NCBI RefSeq assembly: GCF_019578655.1
Contig: NC_063265.1
Coordinates: 9,582,501-9,646,500 of the forward strand
From: Ricinus communis
Taxonomy: Eukaryota > Streptophyta > Magnoliopsida > Malpighiales > Euphorbiaceae
Reading direction: 5' to 3'
DNA: 64,000 nucleotides
The notes under the pieces were generated by a model, which worked only from the letters and a program-made list of their open reading frames with translations, did not search any database and was not told the origin of the DNA. Below are positions 25,501-37,236 of this stretch, in pieces. How positions within the stretch are numbered: position 1 is the stretch's first letter; each line of letters opens with the position of its first letter. The translations under genes and the position numbers were made by a program.

Positions 25501-28500
25501 TAAATTTAATTCTTAAAACTTTGTTCAAGGGCTGCTTGCTATTGTTCATGCTATCAGCAAACATATTTTCTAACATCTCGAGTTCTTTTGGTCAATCACC
25601 AAAAAAGAATGCCATTATTGCAACAATGACAAGAAATTTTACAGCAAAACTGAAAATACAACAGACAGCCCAACTAAAACAGAGGTATCAACCCCCCAAC
25701 TAATAAAAAAAATAAAAGAAATAAATGAAAACAATTAACCATCTTATCTGCTGCTGTTTCCCATATAACTTAGCAAAGTATTTTGCATCTTTGAGCACAT
25801 TTTCAGAACACTATCCTTAATCTTCGCAAGCTTTTAGCTCCAGATTCCTTCTGCCCAAACACAACATCCTTCCTTTCCCTAATATACAAGGCACAGTGCA
25901 ATCCTTGTTACCTGACAGAGATCGCTCCTGCATCTTGTTAAAATGTCTACAATTTTTCTTTTAATAACTTTTCTATTTGTTGTTTAATTATTTCTCTGCC
26001 ACTTCAAATGAACATAGCTTTAGAACAGCATATTTAAGGTTCTTACCATGTGGAATATCTTGTAGTTTAAGGTTCTTACCATGTAGAATACTTCCTTTAA
26101 TTTCTGGAGAGTTTTTTAATTTTTTCAGCCTAACACGATTGGTGCAGGTACTCATGTTTTGTGTTCATTTTACATTGCAATTATTACAGGGAGGAAAAAG
26201 AAGTGATGGGCGAAACGCGGATGGCATACGTCCTATTAACTCAAGATGTGGATTGCTTCCTAGGGCCCATGGAAGTGCTCTTTTCACCCGTGGAGAAACA
26301 CAGGTTTTCCTAGGCGTATTCTTCTTCTAGAATGCATATCTATATCACCTAATTACATGCTGTTTCTTACAGCAGGTAATTGTCTGTCATGTATAGGGAT
26401 CATTGTTAATCAATTCACCATTGTGTTCTTTCAAGTTCCTGTCAATGAAAGGGCATTGTTGACCATTTCAATCTTGTTGGTTGAAGATTGAAATGCTTCA
26501 CAAATTCTGAAGTGAAGAATTTTTCTGGTTTGTGCATCAGTCCTTGTATTTGTGTGAGCAGACTCACTTAGCTGCCAAATTATGTGCTGTCTGTTACCTG
26601 TCTATCTCAGACATCCAATTGAGCATTGATTTTCAAGTATTTCTTCTCTAGGTTAAAGCGATAATACTCTGAGAATATCTCCTAATTCATTCAAATAATA
26701 ATGGTTTGATGTGGTTTATTATTTCCCTTTGATCAGTTAAAATTGCCTTTTTTAGCACAGTTTGATGTCTTTGGTTAGGTTAGCAATAGTATCTTAAAAA
26801 CTCATCATGGTTTATCTTATACTCATGAGTCTTATCAGTAGGTTTGAATGACAATGTCTAGCTATGCAGTTATATTGTATATTTGATTGTTGTTAGGTTT
26901 CTTATCCATGTTTATCTCTTGCAACTTCTTCCTTTTTACAGTCACTAGCAGTGGCCACACTTGGTGATAAACAGATGGCACAGAAAGTGGACAACCTTGT
27001 AGATGTGGATGAATTCAAGAGGTTCTACCTTCAGGTATCTTTGGGAGAGTTCACTTTCTATATGGTTATTTAGTGGCAGCTTGCAGAGGACATGCATGTT
27101 TCTTGCTGCTCATAGTTGTGAATTTCTTTTGCAGGATCACTTGGATTTCTTATTTTCTAATATCATCATCTTATTACCATATTTCTGAGCTTACAACGGT
27201 TCATCATCCAATAAATACGTGCATTGTTTTTTCCCCTTGTACCTGATTTTTCAAATAGCTCTCTTCAAACATAAGCTAATATTTCATCATCTTTTTCTAT
27301 CTCTTTCTAGATCTTTTGGTTCCTAAGGATAAGAGTTACTTCAGAGATTTACATACTTGTTGTGCAGACTAAAAATATTGGCCTAGTCATTTCTTTTAAA
27401 ATTAGCAATTGGAAGGAAAATTAATGAAAGCTTTAGATAAATTGTTGGTTTACTTGTTTTAAAATAAATAAAGATAAGGGGTGCATGTTGTCTTCATAAC
27501 TTAAAAATATTATTTAAACATTTGTGTTGATTTTGACACTATAAGACCTTTTAACTGCTGAGTGTCAGTAATTATGATACACTGCTGAGCATGAGCTATT
27601 TGCATTCCCAGTTTTATCTTGGTGCAATTTGGAAGATTCAGAATTCTGCAAGTCACTTTATGAAGGCAAATTTTCTGCTATAGAGAATCTTCCAAGAAGT
27701 TCTTTTCTGAAAAATGCATATTCTTGGCCGTTGGAGATTAAGCCCCTCAAATGGGATCAAATTAACATCTAGTGATTTTAAAACAAAATTCTCAAAATGT
27801 AGTCCTTTTCCCTGCGTTCAACTTCAGTGACTGATAACTGACATTTTGTTGAGCTATTTAACAGTATTCTGTGTACATTTAACTCTTCCATTGTGGTTCC
27901 CTACATTCTGACCTCTTATCAATTGCCAATATTTAATCACAATAAATATGTAATATTTTCCTCGTACAAAATTAATCTCTGGCTGATGTGTATTTCAGCG
28001 TGCTGATGAGAAATATTCTTGTATATTTGATATGATGTAATTTTCCATTGTCGGAAAAGAAACTAACCATTAACATTTTCTTGTTCTAATGGTCAAGTAC
28101 TCGTTTCCTCCATCTTCTGTTGGGGAGGTGGGCCGGATGGGGGCACCTAGTAGAAGAGAAATTGGACATGGGATGCTTGCAGAGAGAGCTCTTGAACCTA
28201 TATTGCCTTCTGAAGCTGATTTTCCGTACACTATCCGAGTTGAGAGCACCATTACAGAAAGCAATGGCTCCTCAAGGTCAGAAGCAAGTTAGAGGTTTTG
28301 GTTGATCGTGTAATTAGATGGTTTTCCAACAGAATCTTCAGATGTTTTCTAATATTTTTTATAGTCAAACCTCTGTTTTTTGTCTGTAAATTGCACGTGA
28401 AGCCATTCAGTAACTGATTAGGTCTTATTTATTGTCAAACAGCATGGCCTCTGTTTGTGGAGGTTGCTTGGCATTACAAGATGCTGGAGTTCCAGTAAAA

Positions 28501-31500
28501 TGCTCAATTGCTGGGATAGCAATGGGTATGGTCCTTGATACTGAAGAATTTGGCGGTGATGGAACACCACTTATTCTGTCTGATATAACTGGATCCGAAG
28601 ATGCTTCTGGAGATATGGACTTTAAGGTATATGTTCTATTAATCTATTATTCTGGTAAGTTTAGTTATTATAAATAAATTTAAAAATGTTGCCAATTTGA
28701 GAAGCAGGAGCATGCTACTTTGCAGTAAAAGGCTATAAAAATTCATGTTTTCTAAAATGATAATTGCAGGTTGCTGGAAATGAGGATGGAGTAACTGCAT
28801 TTCAGATGGACATAAAGGTAATAATCATCTACTTGTCCACATGTTTTATTTCATATAATAGTCTTCATGACAAGACATGCTTGTTTCACCTTAAGAACCC
28901 ATATTGGAACACCAAATAATCAGAGAAAAAGAGGCATACTGATTTATATTGTTATAGCAGTTCACTTCCATGAGTTATTTGTCATAAGTAAAAACCATAA
29001 TCAATTCCTGTCGTTATATGATAGGTTGGAGGAATCACTTTACCTGTTATGAGAAGGGCACTACTACAGGCTAGAGATGGCCGGAAGCATATTCTTGGTA
29101 TAGCACATAGGCATTCTTCTCTTAAAGTTTCTGTATGTAGTTTTGCCAAATAGTTTATGGACCTTTTTATTTTAACCATAGCATGAGTGGTTTTATGATT
29201 ATTTTAAAAGCTGTTTACACTGATTAAACATCATTAGCTGGGAGGAATTTCATTCAAGTATGGGTGGATGTCCTTTTATCTCATCCCTATTAGATTTAGC
29301 AGTTGTAGATAAATTGACAGTTTCTTATGGGACTGGAAGAAATATGCTCATCAACATTCTGTTGTGTCAACACTTGTTTGAAGTACTGATTCCAGAATGA
29401 TCTAATATTCAGTCTAATTTTCTTTTTCAATGATCCAGCCGAAATGTTGAAATGCTCTCCTTCCCCTTCTAAAAGGCTGTCTAAGCATGCCCCATTGATT
29501 CATATGATGAAGGTTTGTTATCTGCAATTTCTTCTTTCCATTATTTGGCGTACAAGAGTTTACAATTGATCACGTTGATAGTGTTTCTTTCTTTAATTGG
29601 GAGATCCATGAATTGGGATCCTAATGCATATAGATACAAATGGTCTAATGGGAGCAAGAAATTTCAGGAACATTTGAGACATGTCATTTGTGAGCAGAAG
29701 AACAATTTTCTTTGAAACTTGAAACTTAAATCTGGTTATCTATGGTGCAAAAGCTTAGTAATTGACCACTATTATTTACAGGTCGATCCACAAAAAGTTA
29801 ATATGATAATTGGTTCTGGAGGGAAGAAGGTGAGGAGTATCATAGAAGAAACAGGAGTCGAGGCTATTGACACAGATGATGATGGAACTGTAAGATTAAC
29901 CAAGGAGCTTATCTTTGATCATTTTGTTTTGACATGATCATTAATGCAATTGTTTGACTATGAATTTTTCAGATAAAGATAACTGCTAAGGATTTGTCAA
30001 GTCTAGAGAAGTCCAAGTCTATTATTAGTAATCTTACTATGGTTCCAACTGTTGGTGATATCTATAGGTATGTCTTTTCTGCAAGCTTCTGCTTCATTTT
30101 CTTTTTCTCTTCTGGATAGTTTGGGACTTTATGCAGACCAAGAAGAAATTTAAATTAGCTTTTGTTGTCCCATTCAGGAGACATTATAAGATTGCATTAA
30201 AGATGTGCTTTAAATTTTGCAGACCAAGAAGATATTTAAATTAGCTTTTGTTGACCTATTCAGGAGACATTAAAAGATTGCATTAAAGATGTGTTAACAA
30301 GGGTCACCTAAGCAATGGGATTGTTGATTAGGATAGGATAGGTCTTAAATGCTAATCGTATGTATGTATCATCCTCAATTATCCATTGGCATTTTCTAGG
30401 ATTGTTGCTCTTCGTATAAAATTGTTGCTTGATTGATTATACAATGATGAATATTTATGCTTTTTTTTTTTTGTTGTTTCCTTACTAATCAGGAATTGTG
30501 AAATCAAAACAATAGCTCCTTACGGAGTTTTTGTTGAGATAGCCCCAGGCCGCGAGGTAGATATTCATTAGCTTAAAAAAGTTTCCAATTTGCTTATGAA
30601 AGATTGTTCACTACTAACCCAAGCTTATTTCTTGCTTAAACACGTTTCTTTCTTTAATTTGTAGCTTCTCTACTTTCCCTAATCTTGTTAATTGCATTTC
30701 CAAGAGTTATCTATTGAAAATATCAACTTCGAAAAATTTTAGACTTCCTGTGGTCAAGAAAAGAGAAACTCCCAAGATTTTCTTAACTTTTGAAACTATT
30801 GCAGGGACTTTGCCATATAAGTGAACTGACTTCAAGTTGGTTGGCGAAGGCAGAAGATGTAAGTTAAGAGTTTCCTTTCATTACTTTCATTTAGCAGCCA
30901 CAAGAAATATTTCTTCTATTACATAAAGATAATTTCTTACTGCTATCTTTTTTCAGGCTTTTAAAGTTGGAGACCGTGTTGATGTTAAACTTATTGAGGT
31001 GGGGTAACTTGCTTTCTTCTTTTTGTGACCTCCTCAAACCCAATAAGACACTTCTTCATTGAAAATCTTTTTCTCTTAAAAACTAGAACTAGTGTATCAG
31101 TTGACATTGGCAATGAGTAATTTAGCATTGATGTGACTGGCCTTCTTTCTTCTTCATTAGGAGCTGGTTTATGTTGATTAAGTAATTAAAAATATCAGTT
31201 GATGTTGGAGACCTTGGTATTTTGTTGTCATGTTTATTTCATGAAGCAATCATATGTATGGAATTATTCATCCTGTCATTGTTTGGGCTGGGTTGGTCTG
31301 TGAAGTCAGAAGTACACAATCTTTTCTAGATATCAGCAACCTTTTACTATTTCAGAATTCTTATCTGAAATTTTTGAAATATAAGTTTGTTAGGTTTTCT
31401 TGTAGACAGTATCTTTGTCTGACGTATGTGCTTTAAGCCAGTCCTAATCCTATGGTTTCCTTTGTCCTCATATTATCTTTAAGCCAATCATATGTTTTTA

Positions 31501-32109
31501 TGTACCCTTGATATACTCATCGTTGCATGGTATTCATTCTGCTTATCCAAATGTTGCCTATAGGTCAAGTGTAACGGCTTGGTCTTTCCTTTAATATTTT
31601 CTTTTAACTAATTATTAAGATTCTGAATCCTTAGTGCTATGCAAAGAATTTGTCCACGGGTCTCTGGACACAATTTTTTTGCTGGAATATCACCTAGAAT
31701 ATCTGCTTAGCATGAGTGTCTTATACAGGTAAATGAGAAGGGACAACTTAAACTTAGCCGTAAGGCACTGCTTCCTGAGCCAACTGTAGAGAATCCCGAT
31801 GGAAAGACAACTGATAAGGATTATCCTAAAGGAACTGTAAATTCTTCAAAGGTTGGTATAACTGAAGCGAAGATTGAACAGCTGAAAGGTGATACCAGTT
31901 CTCCAGAAGTTGCAACTTCTCCAAAAAGTAACGCAGTAGAGAACACTCCAGTACCACAAAAGAAGATTTACAAGAGAACAATCAGCTCTACAAAAAATGG
32001 GCCTAATACCAATAAAGACAGACCAAAAAAGGGCGGGAATAAAGTTGTCAGCGGTATTACTGCCAGTGATGGAAATACTTTGGTGAATGGGGAGGCCAAA
32101 ATTGGATAA
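13518..32109 (+). CDS. PNP1: Chloroplast polynucleotide phosphorylase (3'-5' exoribonuclease and RNA polyadenylase)
   Basis: Degrades and tails chloroplast RNA by phosphorolysis as a trimer. Exons: 13518-13820, 14086-14154, 14682-14788, 14881-14923, 15428-15511, 16684-16748, 16832-16988, 17880-17936, 18501-18614, 19353-19616, 19744-19818, 26190-26303, 26942-27034, 28098-28276, 28443-28626, 28770-28817, 29025-29097, 29439-29512, 29782-29889, 29973-30067, 30493-30556, 30805-30858, 30957-30998, 31729-32109. Sum 2847 nt, 948 aa, all phases consistent. Ser/Pro-rich transit peptide, about residues 1-70; first RNase PH core about 90-225; helical region with an acidic stretch ([10 protein letters not shown]) near 400; second RNase PH core from GGKRSDGR (447), with GDMDFK and QMDIK acidic residues as in bacterial PNPases; KH domain with IIGSGGKK (about 710-717); S1 domain about 757-825; Lys/Ser-rich tail. 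Intron 11 (6371 bp) is enlarged by a copia element in antisense orientation. Confidence 0.97.
17105..17250. mobile_element. Foldback MITE in PNP1 intron 7
   Basis: A palindromic element of about 146 bp. The left arm runs from GGCTGTGTTTGTTAGA through AAAGTGGAGGGATTT to TATAGTCTTGGTACA. The right arm carries the reverse complement of the same blocks (TGTACCTAGACTATA, AAATCTCTCCACTTTTT, CTAACAAATAGC). The arms are about 60 bp with a short loop of about 15 bp. The size and structure are those of a MITE, possibly hAT-derived, but a target-site duplication was not confirmed. The transcript would fold into a long hairpin. Confidence 0.7.
20415..20421. repeat. Target-site duplication, left copy (copia element)
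   Basis: ATGTGCA directly abuts the left LTR and recurs exactly at 25354-25360 after the right LTR. Seven bases match; copia elements usually make 5-bp duplications, so the two extra bases may be chance. Confidence 0.7.
20422..20631 (-). repeat. 3' LTR of the copia element
   Basis: 210-bp copy, nearly identical to 25142-25353. Its outer tip has lost two bases (TAG on the plus strand, where the other copy reads TGAAG). Confidence 0.93.
20632..20640 (-). other. Polypurine tract of the copia element
   Basis: GAGGGGGAG on the element strand lies immediately before the 3' LTR. It is the standard primer for plus-strand synthesis in copia elements. Confidence 0.85.
20639..25101 (-). pseudogene. 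Copia gag-pol polyprotein with at least four disabling lesions
   Basis: Read on the minus strand from about 25101 (or the ATG near 25029). The gag region has a CCHC knuckle beginning [10 protein letters not shown]. Protease has the [11 protein letters not shown] motif. Integrase carries the pre-integrase LGHPSF and core DVWGP...TDNGTEY. Reverse transcriptase shows YVDDIVITG, and RNase H shows [14 protein letters not shown] and [11 protein letters not shown]. Lesions seen: an in-frame TGA at about 24730 where an Arg codon is expected (consistent with CpG decay); one extra base in an A-run near 22050; a frame change near 21320; and another near 21268. One long uninterrupted stretch (22036-24639) survives. 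The protein is not expected to be functional. Confidence 0.92.
25131..25141 (-). other. Primer-binding site of the copia element
   Basis: TGGTATCAGAG on the element strand directly follows the 5' LTR. It is the canonical match to the 3' end of plant initiator Met-tRNA and continues as GC at 25129-25130. Confidence 0.92.
25142..25353 (-). repeat. 5' LTR of the copia element
   Basis: 212-bp copy with intact TG...CA ends on the element strand. It is the source of transcription for the element and would read antisense to PNP1. Confidence 0.93.
25354..25360. repeat. Target-site duplication, right copy (copia element)
   Basis: ATGTGCA, identical to 20415-20421 on the other flank. Confidence 0.7.
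26034..26097. repeat. Two-copy tandem repeat of about 31 bp in PNP1 intron 11
   Basis: TTAAGGTTCTTACCATGT occurs twice in tandem, followed each time by a diverged GAATA stretch. It lies just upstream of the acceptor of exon 12. Confidence 0.7.
30133..30293. repeat. 86-bp tandem duplication in PNP1 intron 20
   Basis: The unit beginning GCAGACCAAGAAGA at 30133 recurs at 30219 with a handful of substitutions. Both copies contain CAGGAGACATTA and AGATTGCATTAAAGATGTG. It lies between exons 20 and 21 and does not touch splice sites. Confidence 0.85.
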
Positions 32110-33600
32110 CAAGCATGTTCTCAGCCTAATTCATTGACATGGAACTTATTGGTCCTTGTATTATGGTAAAGATGATGGACAAGCTGCGCCATTAACTGGA
32201 ACTGAAGGTATGGCAGAGTTACCTCTCTCTCTCTTTTGTAGATACATACTTAGGGATGTATGCATGTCCATTTATTTAAGTGTGTCCTTGAATAGATCTC
32301 CACTCTTGCCAACTATGTTATGAATTACAATAATAACTCTAAAAGGAAGACCTTTTGCATCATAATGTATATTTAGATACGAAGTCAAAAAAGGGTGAGA
32401 GAATGGAAATATGTGCTGTTTGTTCTTTTTAAGTGTAAACTATGTGCATGTTAGGAGCAAAAAGTAGTTACATATTTATGAGTAAGAATAGGAATAAGAG
32501 AATAGTAGTGAACAGTTAATATAAACTGACAAGGAAAACTAAAACTGTCAGTCACAAAGAGAGATGAGAAAGAAGGAAAAAGCCATGGGCACCTTGCGGT
32601 AGAGGTTTGTAATTTTATTCACATATACCCAGAATGTATCAAACAGTACATTTGCATGTAGACGACTGCCTCAGATATTTTATCAAATTCCACCAATTGT
32701 TAACTGATTGCTTAGTTTCCACTTTATCAGTTGCAATAGATGTAGAATTGGATGACTATGATAAGTCATATTGGGTACTTATGAGAATTTCAACACACTT
32801 TTCCTTAATTGTGGGTTTAGAATTTGGATTGAATCACAATGTTCATGTCTTTGAAGCCATAGGATTAGGTATTCTTAATGCTTTGCTTTATGTTTTCAGA
32901 CAAAAGTTAATGCAAAAGTTTGATTTTGCAAAAGCGTCATCGTTCATTTGTTTTTTCTTGTTAATTTTCTCTAACAGCTCAATTCATAACATGTTTTACT
33001 GAACAAATACGGAATGAGTAAAGCCTGTTGTTTCCTTGGTTAATAATATTCCTGAAATTCTGAGGATTAGCATTCTGATGAATTAGTGTTCAAATACTGG
33101 GAAGATAAAACAAATGCAGACTCGTGCATATTTAGCAGACAGATGCTTGCATATAAAAGAATAACAGAGCTGATTTTTATTTCTCTTTGCTAGGAAGTAG
33201 TTAATCAGCAACATGTTGCCATCTTGGAAAGCCTGCTAAAGCTGAAGGATTATAATGCTAAGTGGCTCTCTTGTTTCCTGAGAGAAAGAAAGGCAGGTTA
33301 ATATCTATCTTCTGAAAGAATGGATTCTTCTTACCCAATTGTATAAAACACTTTTTTCTGCAGAGGAAAACATCTCACAATGATAGAATCGGGAAATTTT
33401 TGGTGCATCTTTCATCGAAGGTTTTGTGACAAGAACTTTTTCCCCGTGTATTATTATCGTTATTTTTTTTTCCCAGTGCTACTCTGTGAAGCTACCCGGA
33501 TTGATATAAAATCTATGCTCATCTCCCGGAAAGCACTTCTTGTATTCTTTGATTATCACACATATAGCTCCAATGCTGCCTGGCCGTCAATCTTGGACTA
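32110..33600 (+). other. PNP1 3' region, possibly with a spliced 3' UTR
   Basis: Beyond the stop at 32107-32109 there is a donor-like CTGAAG|GTATGG near 32208 and an acceptor-like TTTGCTAG|GAAG near 33194. These would remove about 1 kb of non-coding sequence. Downstream ORFs are not recognisable as protein. The polyadenylation site was not determined. Confidence 0.35.
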
Positions 33601-34300
33601 GTAACTTATGATTCATAAGCCATGGATGCTTATAGGTGAAGTCTGGATATGATTGTTGTGCTGTAAAAGCTTTTGCATCTAAAAGAGACTTTTAGGAGCA
33701 TTTTCTTATTGCAATTGAAATGAAATCATGAAGATATCCTCGTCCTATTTTTAAAATTCCCATTTTTATTTCTTTTATTTCATCATTCAGACATTTCAAC
33801 AAACACTTAAAAACTAGAAATCCAGTTTGCACCAAGGGTCAAATATATCAAGAACAACCATCATTTCGAAAATGGAATTACAAGAAATTGGAGTTCAATA
33901 GTCTAGTAAAATACCTCAAGTCTTCTTTACATCCATATATTTACTAATAAGCTAATTTGTCATCTTAGTTTTTGCAGTTTATAGAAGAAAAATCATTGAA
34001 TGATAAGATGCTTAAAGAATCAAAATAAACTAATATAAATTGAACTAAATCAATCAGATTTAAGCTTTGGGCTTGCCAATATTATTGGTTCAGCATACCC
34101 AAGCTGAAAGTATTTAATGTTTTCATTAGAAGCTGCAATCCATTCTGAATAATTTAAAAGATGAATGTATACTTCAGGCAAAAATAGTAAATATATCTAT
34201 AATTTACAATATATAATGTTCTTATATGATGGAATAATTTTGATAATTTATTAATTATAATTTATATGAATTGATATTGGAAAAAAAAATTAATATGTTT
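33601..34300. other. AT-rich intergenic DNA
   Basis: No gene or repeat recognised. Confidence 0.55.
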
Positions 34301-35183
34301 GTACGACCCGATCTATGGATCCGTGACCGACATTAGAAATGGGTGGACTTAAGGCTATCGAAATCCGTAGCAAGCTTAACTAGTTAGTGATCTAAATAAT
34401 CGCATAAATGAATATGTACTTTTTAAATAAACCAACAGTTCATTTACAAATCACTACATAGTTAAATTAATCTTTCAGCTAGATTATTAAAAAAGTTTTC
34501 ATAATTTTGAACAAACGAGGATAAAATATAAAGTATCAAGTACACTACTGCATAGAGTATAGAATTTTAAATAATTTGAAATACAAGAGTTAAGATTTAG
34601 CTATAAGAAGCCCAAAGAGGAAGGGAAGTCGGGCCGTAAAAAGAAGTCGGCGGAGAACATAGCTGTCACCTGAAAAATTTAAAATTGAAACTGTTAAACT
34701 TGGAAGTAAGTTAAAATCATATATCTAAAATAAAGCAGATATAAATATACATATATACAATGATTGATAAAATAATGTCGAACATCACACATAATAAGTG
34801 GGTGCCATAGCATAGTTTAAAAGTAAATAATTTTTAACTCGTAAGGGACGAGCACTTCAACAGAACTCTAACCTCAATACTAGCAGTCTTTTGGCTCTCT
34901 TAATAGTAGTGGCATCCAGAGAGCGAAGCTCAATTAGGGTCTTTAAATTCAGTCTGGTCACTTGATTCCTAATATAGCCGGCACCCAGAGAGCAACGCTC
35001 GACCAGAGACTTTTCCTTCGACAATCAAATTCTTAAGCCCAAAGAATTATACTCAACCAGGGCAAATTCGAAAAATATTCTTTTCCTACCTGTATCTGAT
35101 TAATACCATTGCCCACACGGTCCTGATGCAACCCATCAGGTGACATGTTCTACGGCCGTTTTATCCGGAGTCAATATGCTATT
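34301..35183. repeat. Unclassified non-coding repeat-like block with three degenerate internal units
   Basis: This block is much less AT-rich than its surroundings and has no long ORF. It begins GTACGACCCGATCTATGG and ends near TACGGCCGTTTTATCCGG. Within it, GGCATCCAGAGAGCGAAGCT (34911) is repeated as GGCACCCAGAGAGCAACGCT (34980). A third, weaker unit is near 35036, so the period is about 60-69 bp. Its composition and motifs resemble the non-coding part of a retroelement. No LTR pair, primer site or duplication was found. Confidence 0.45.
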
Positions 35184-36950
35184 ATAATATCGATAATGTG
35201 AAAAATGACGTAAATAGCAAGCAATTTAACTATTGTTCAATAACTTATTAAATAATATTAAACAACACATATATTGCAGTAAACTTAATTAATTAAGTAA
35301 ATATTAAATAAATAATTAAATTCATAAATCGATTATTTAGATGAATAAATAAATAACTAATTTAGATTTATAAATAAATTAATTGGATAAATAATAAATA
35401 AATAATTCAAATCTATAAATTAATTAATTAAATATAGAATAGGAAGTTTTCAAGCAACATCCACAATAACAAAATATATATAAATAAATAAATAAATAAA
35501 TATATATATATATATATATATATAAATTTGGCATGCACATATGTAGAGGATATATAATTTTTACTCACAATTTTGCCGCGCTCTGCAGTCTGCTCTTATA
35601 CCTCAGGTGGAGCTGACTGAAATGATGGATTATCTATTCACGAAAATAACTTAATTAATAAGATATTATATTTTTTTTATAATGTTATATTATTATTTAA
35701 CTTTTAATAAAGAAAAGGGTGAAAAATACAAATAAATCCCCCCAAATAAGTTGCTACAATGACACTCATGATCAAATTATTTTTATTTTATTATTTATTT
35801 ATTTATGTATATATAAAATAAATAAATTATCATATTACTTAATATAATATTAATTTCAAGTTAAATAGAAAATAAATGTTTTAAATAAAACTAATGTGAA
35901 TGTAAATAAAATTGACTACTCTTTTAAAAGCACAAATTTAAATTTAAAATTTACCAAATTACCTCTGATATAAGTTGAAGCAATTAAAATTTAAAATCAC
36001 AGGTATTATAATATTATTTATATATTAAAAAGGTTATTTAATTATAAATTATTTATTATCTAAAAGTAAGTTTATAATAATTTTAAGAAAATATTTTATA
36101 TAAATTATTACTTTTAATATAAGTAGTAATTATATAAAATTAATTTCAATTATGATATATAATTTGCATAAAATCATAAAAAATACCCTTAAATATCTTA
36201 AATTCTTGAAAATAAAAAAATGAATCCCATTGCTTAATAACGATAATAAAATATAAATTATATTTTAATAAAAATAATTTAGAAATATTTAATAAATTAA
36301 CATAAAAATATAGCCTTTTTAAAAATAATGGCTTTTAGAATAAAATTTATTTTTAATTAAAAATTCAATTATTTACTATATAGAGATAAATTTGCCAAAA
36401 TTTTTAAATTATTGTTTTCAATAAGACTATTATCTAAAATTAATTAGGCATGTAAATGAATCAAACTAAATAAATTTGAGTTTGGTTCATTATTATCTTA
36501 TACAAACTCAAACCGAGCTCAATTCCATTTTAATAAATTCAAATTCAACTCGAACTTATTAATATTTTTCTTAAATTTATTTTTAAATTTAACTTAAATT
36601 TTTACTTTATTTCTTTATTTTAAAAAATTATCTATTAAATTATTATTTAATATTTAATACAAGTTAATTATAAAGTATAATAAAAAATAAAAATACTTCT
36701 ACAAATTAGTATATTACATACTAAAATAATTATTACATAAAATATATTTTAAATTCTTTACACTTTATTAACAAATTTATTAATGAATTAATTTATAAAT
36801 AAGTTTGCGAGTCTGTAAACGAGAATTATCAAATAAAATATTAATAAATTTGAGCTTAATATGCTTTTATGTACAAGTTCAATCAAATCTTTATTGAACT
36901 GGGTTTTGAATACTTTACAAAAGACTTGGTACGTTTATGGCTAAAAATTA
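35184..36950. other. AT-rich intergenic DNA with microsatellites
   Basis: Contains AAAT-type and TA-type simple repeats (35467-35523). Otherwise it is extremely AT-rich without genes. Confidence 0.6.
35467..35523. repeat. Compound microsatellite (AAAT)n-(TA)n
   Basis: About six AAAT-type units followed by roughly 14 TA units; likely length-polymorphic. Confidence 0.9.
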
Positions 36951-37162
36951 ATTATAAACATTTTATATAAAAAGGAAAATTAAATATTAGAAAGAAAAGG
37001 AAAGAAACCGGATTGTATATTACATAATCAGTTTCTCTTTTTCTTTGGTGTTTGTTTTTGAAGAATATATACATAATATAGTGAGTCAGATGGGAAATTT
37101 TGTCGCCTTCCCCGTAGTAAATATATATAAATAAATAAAGCTTCACTCTTCCAGGTCCTCTC

Positions 37163-37170
37163 TTTCCCGC
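37163..37170 (+). promoter_or_regulatory. E2F site in the RFC3 proximal promoter or leader
   Basis: TTTCCCGC, followed by C, matches the E2F consensus TTTSSCGC 67 bp before the RFC3 ATG. Replication-fork genes in plants are classic E2F targets, so the site fits the downstream gene. Motif match only. Confidence 0.55.
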
Positions 37171-37236
37171 CACTTCTCTTAGACAATACCCGCTTTCTCT
37201 TCGGTGATCGAAAGCAAGAAGAAGAAGACGAAGAAG

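Noticed and set aside
32634..33002. 122-codon plus-strand ORF after PNP1
   Set aside because: Composition and sequence look random; more likely 3'-UTR or intronic sequence than a gene.
36952..37173. Minus-strand ORF upstream of RFC3
   Set aside because: AT-rich random frame overlapping the RFC3 promoter.
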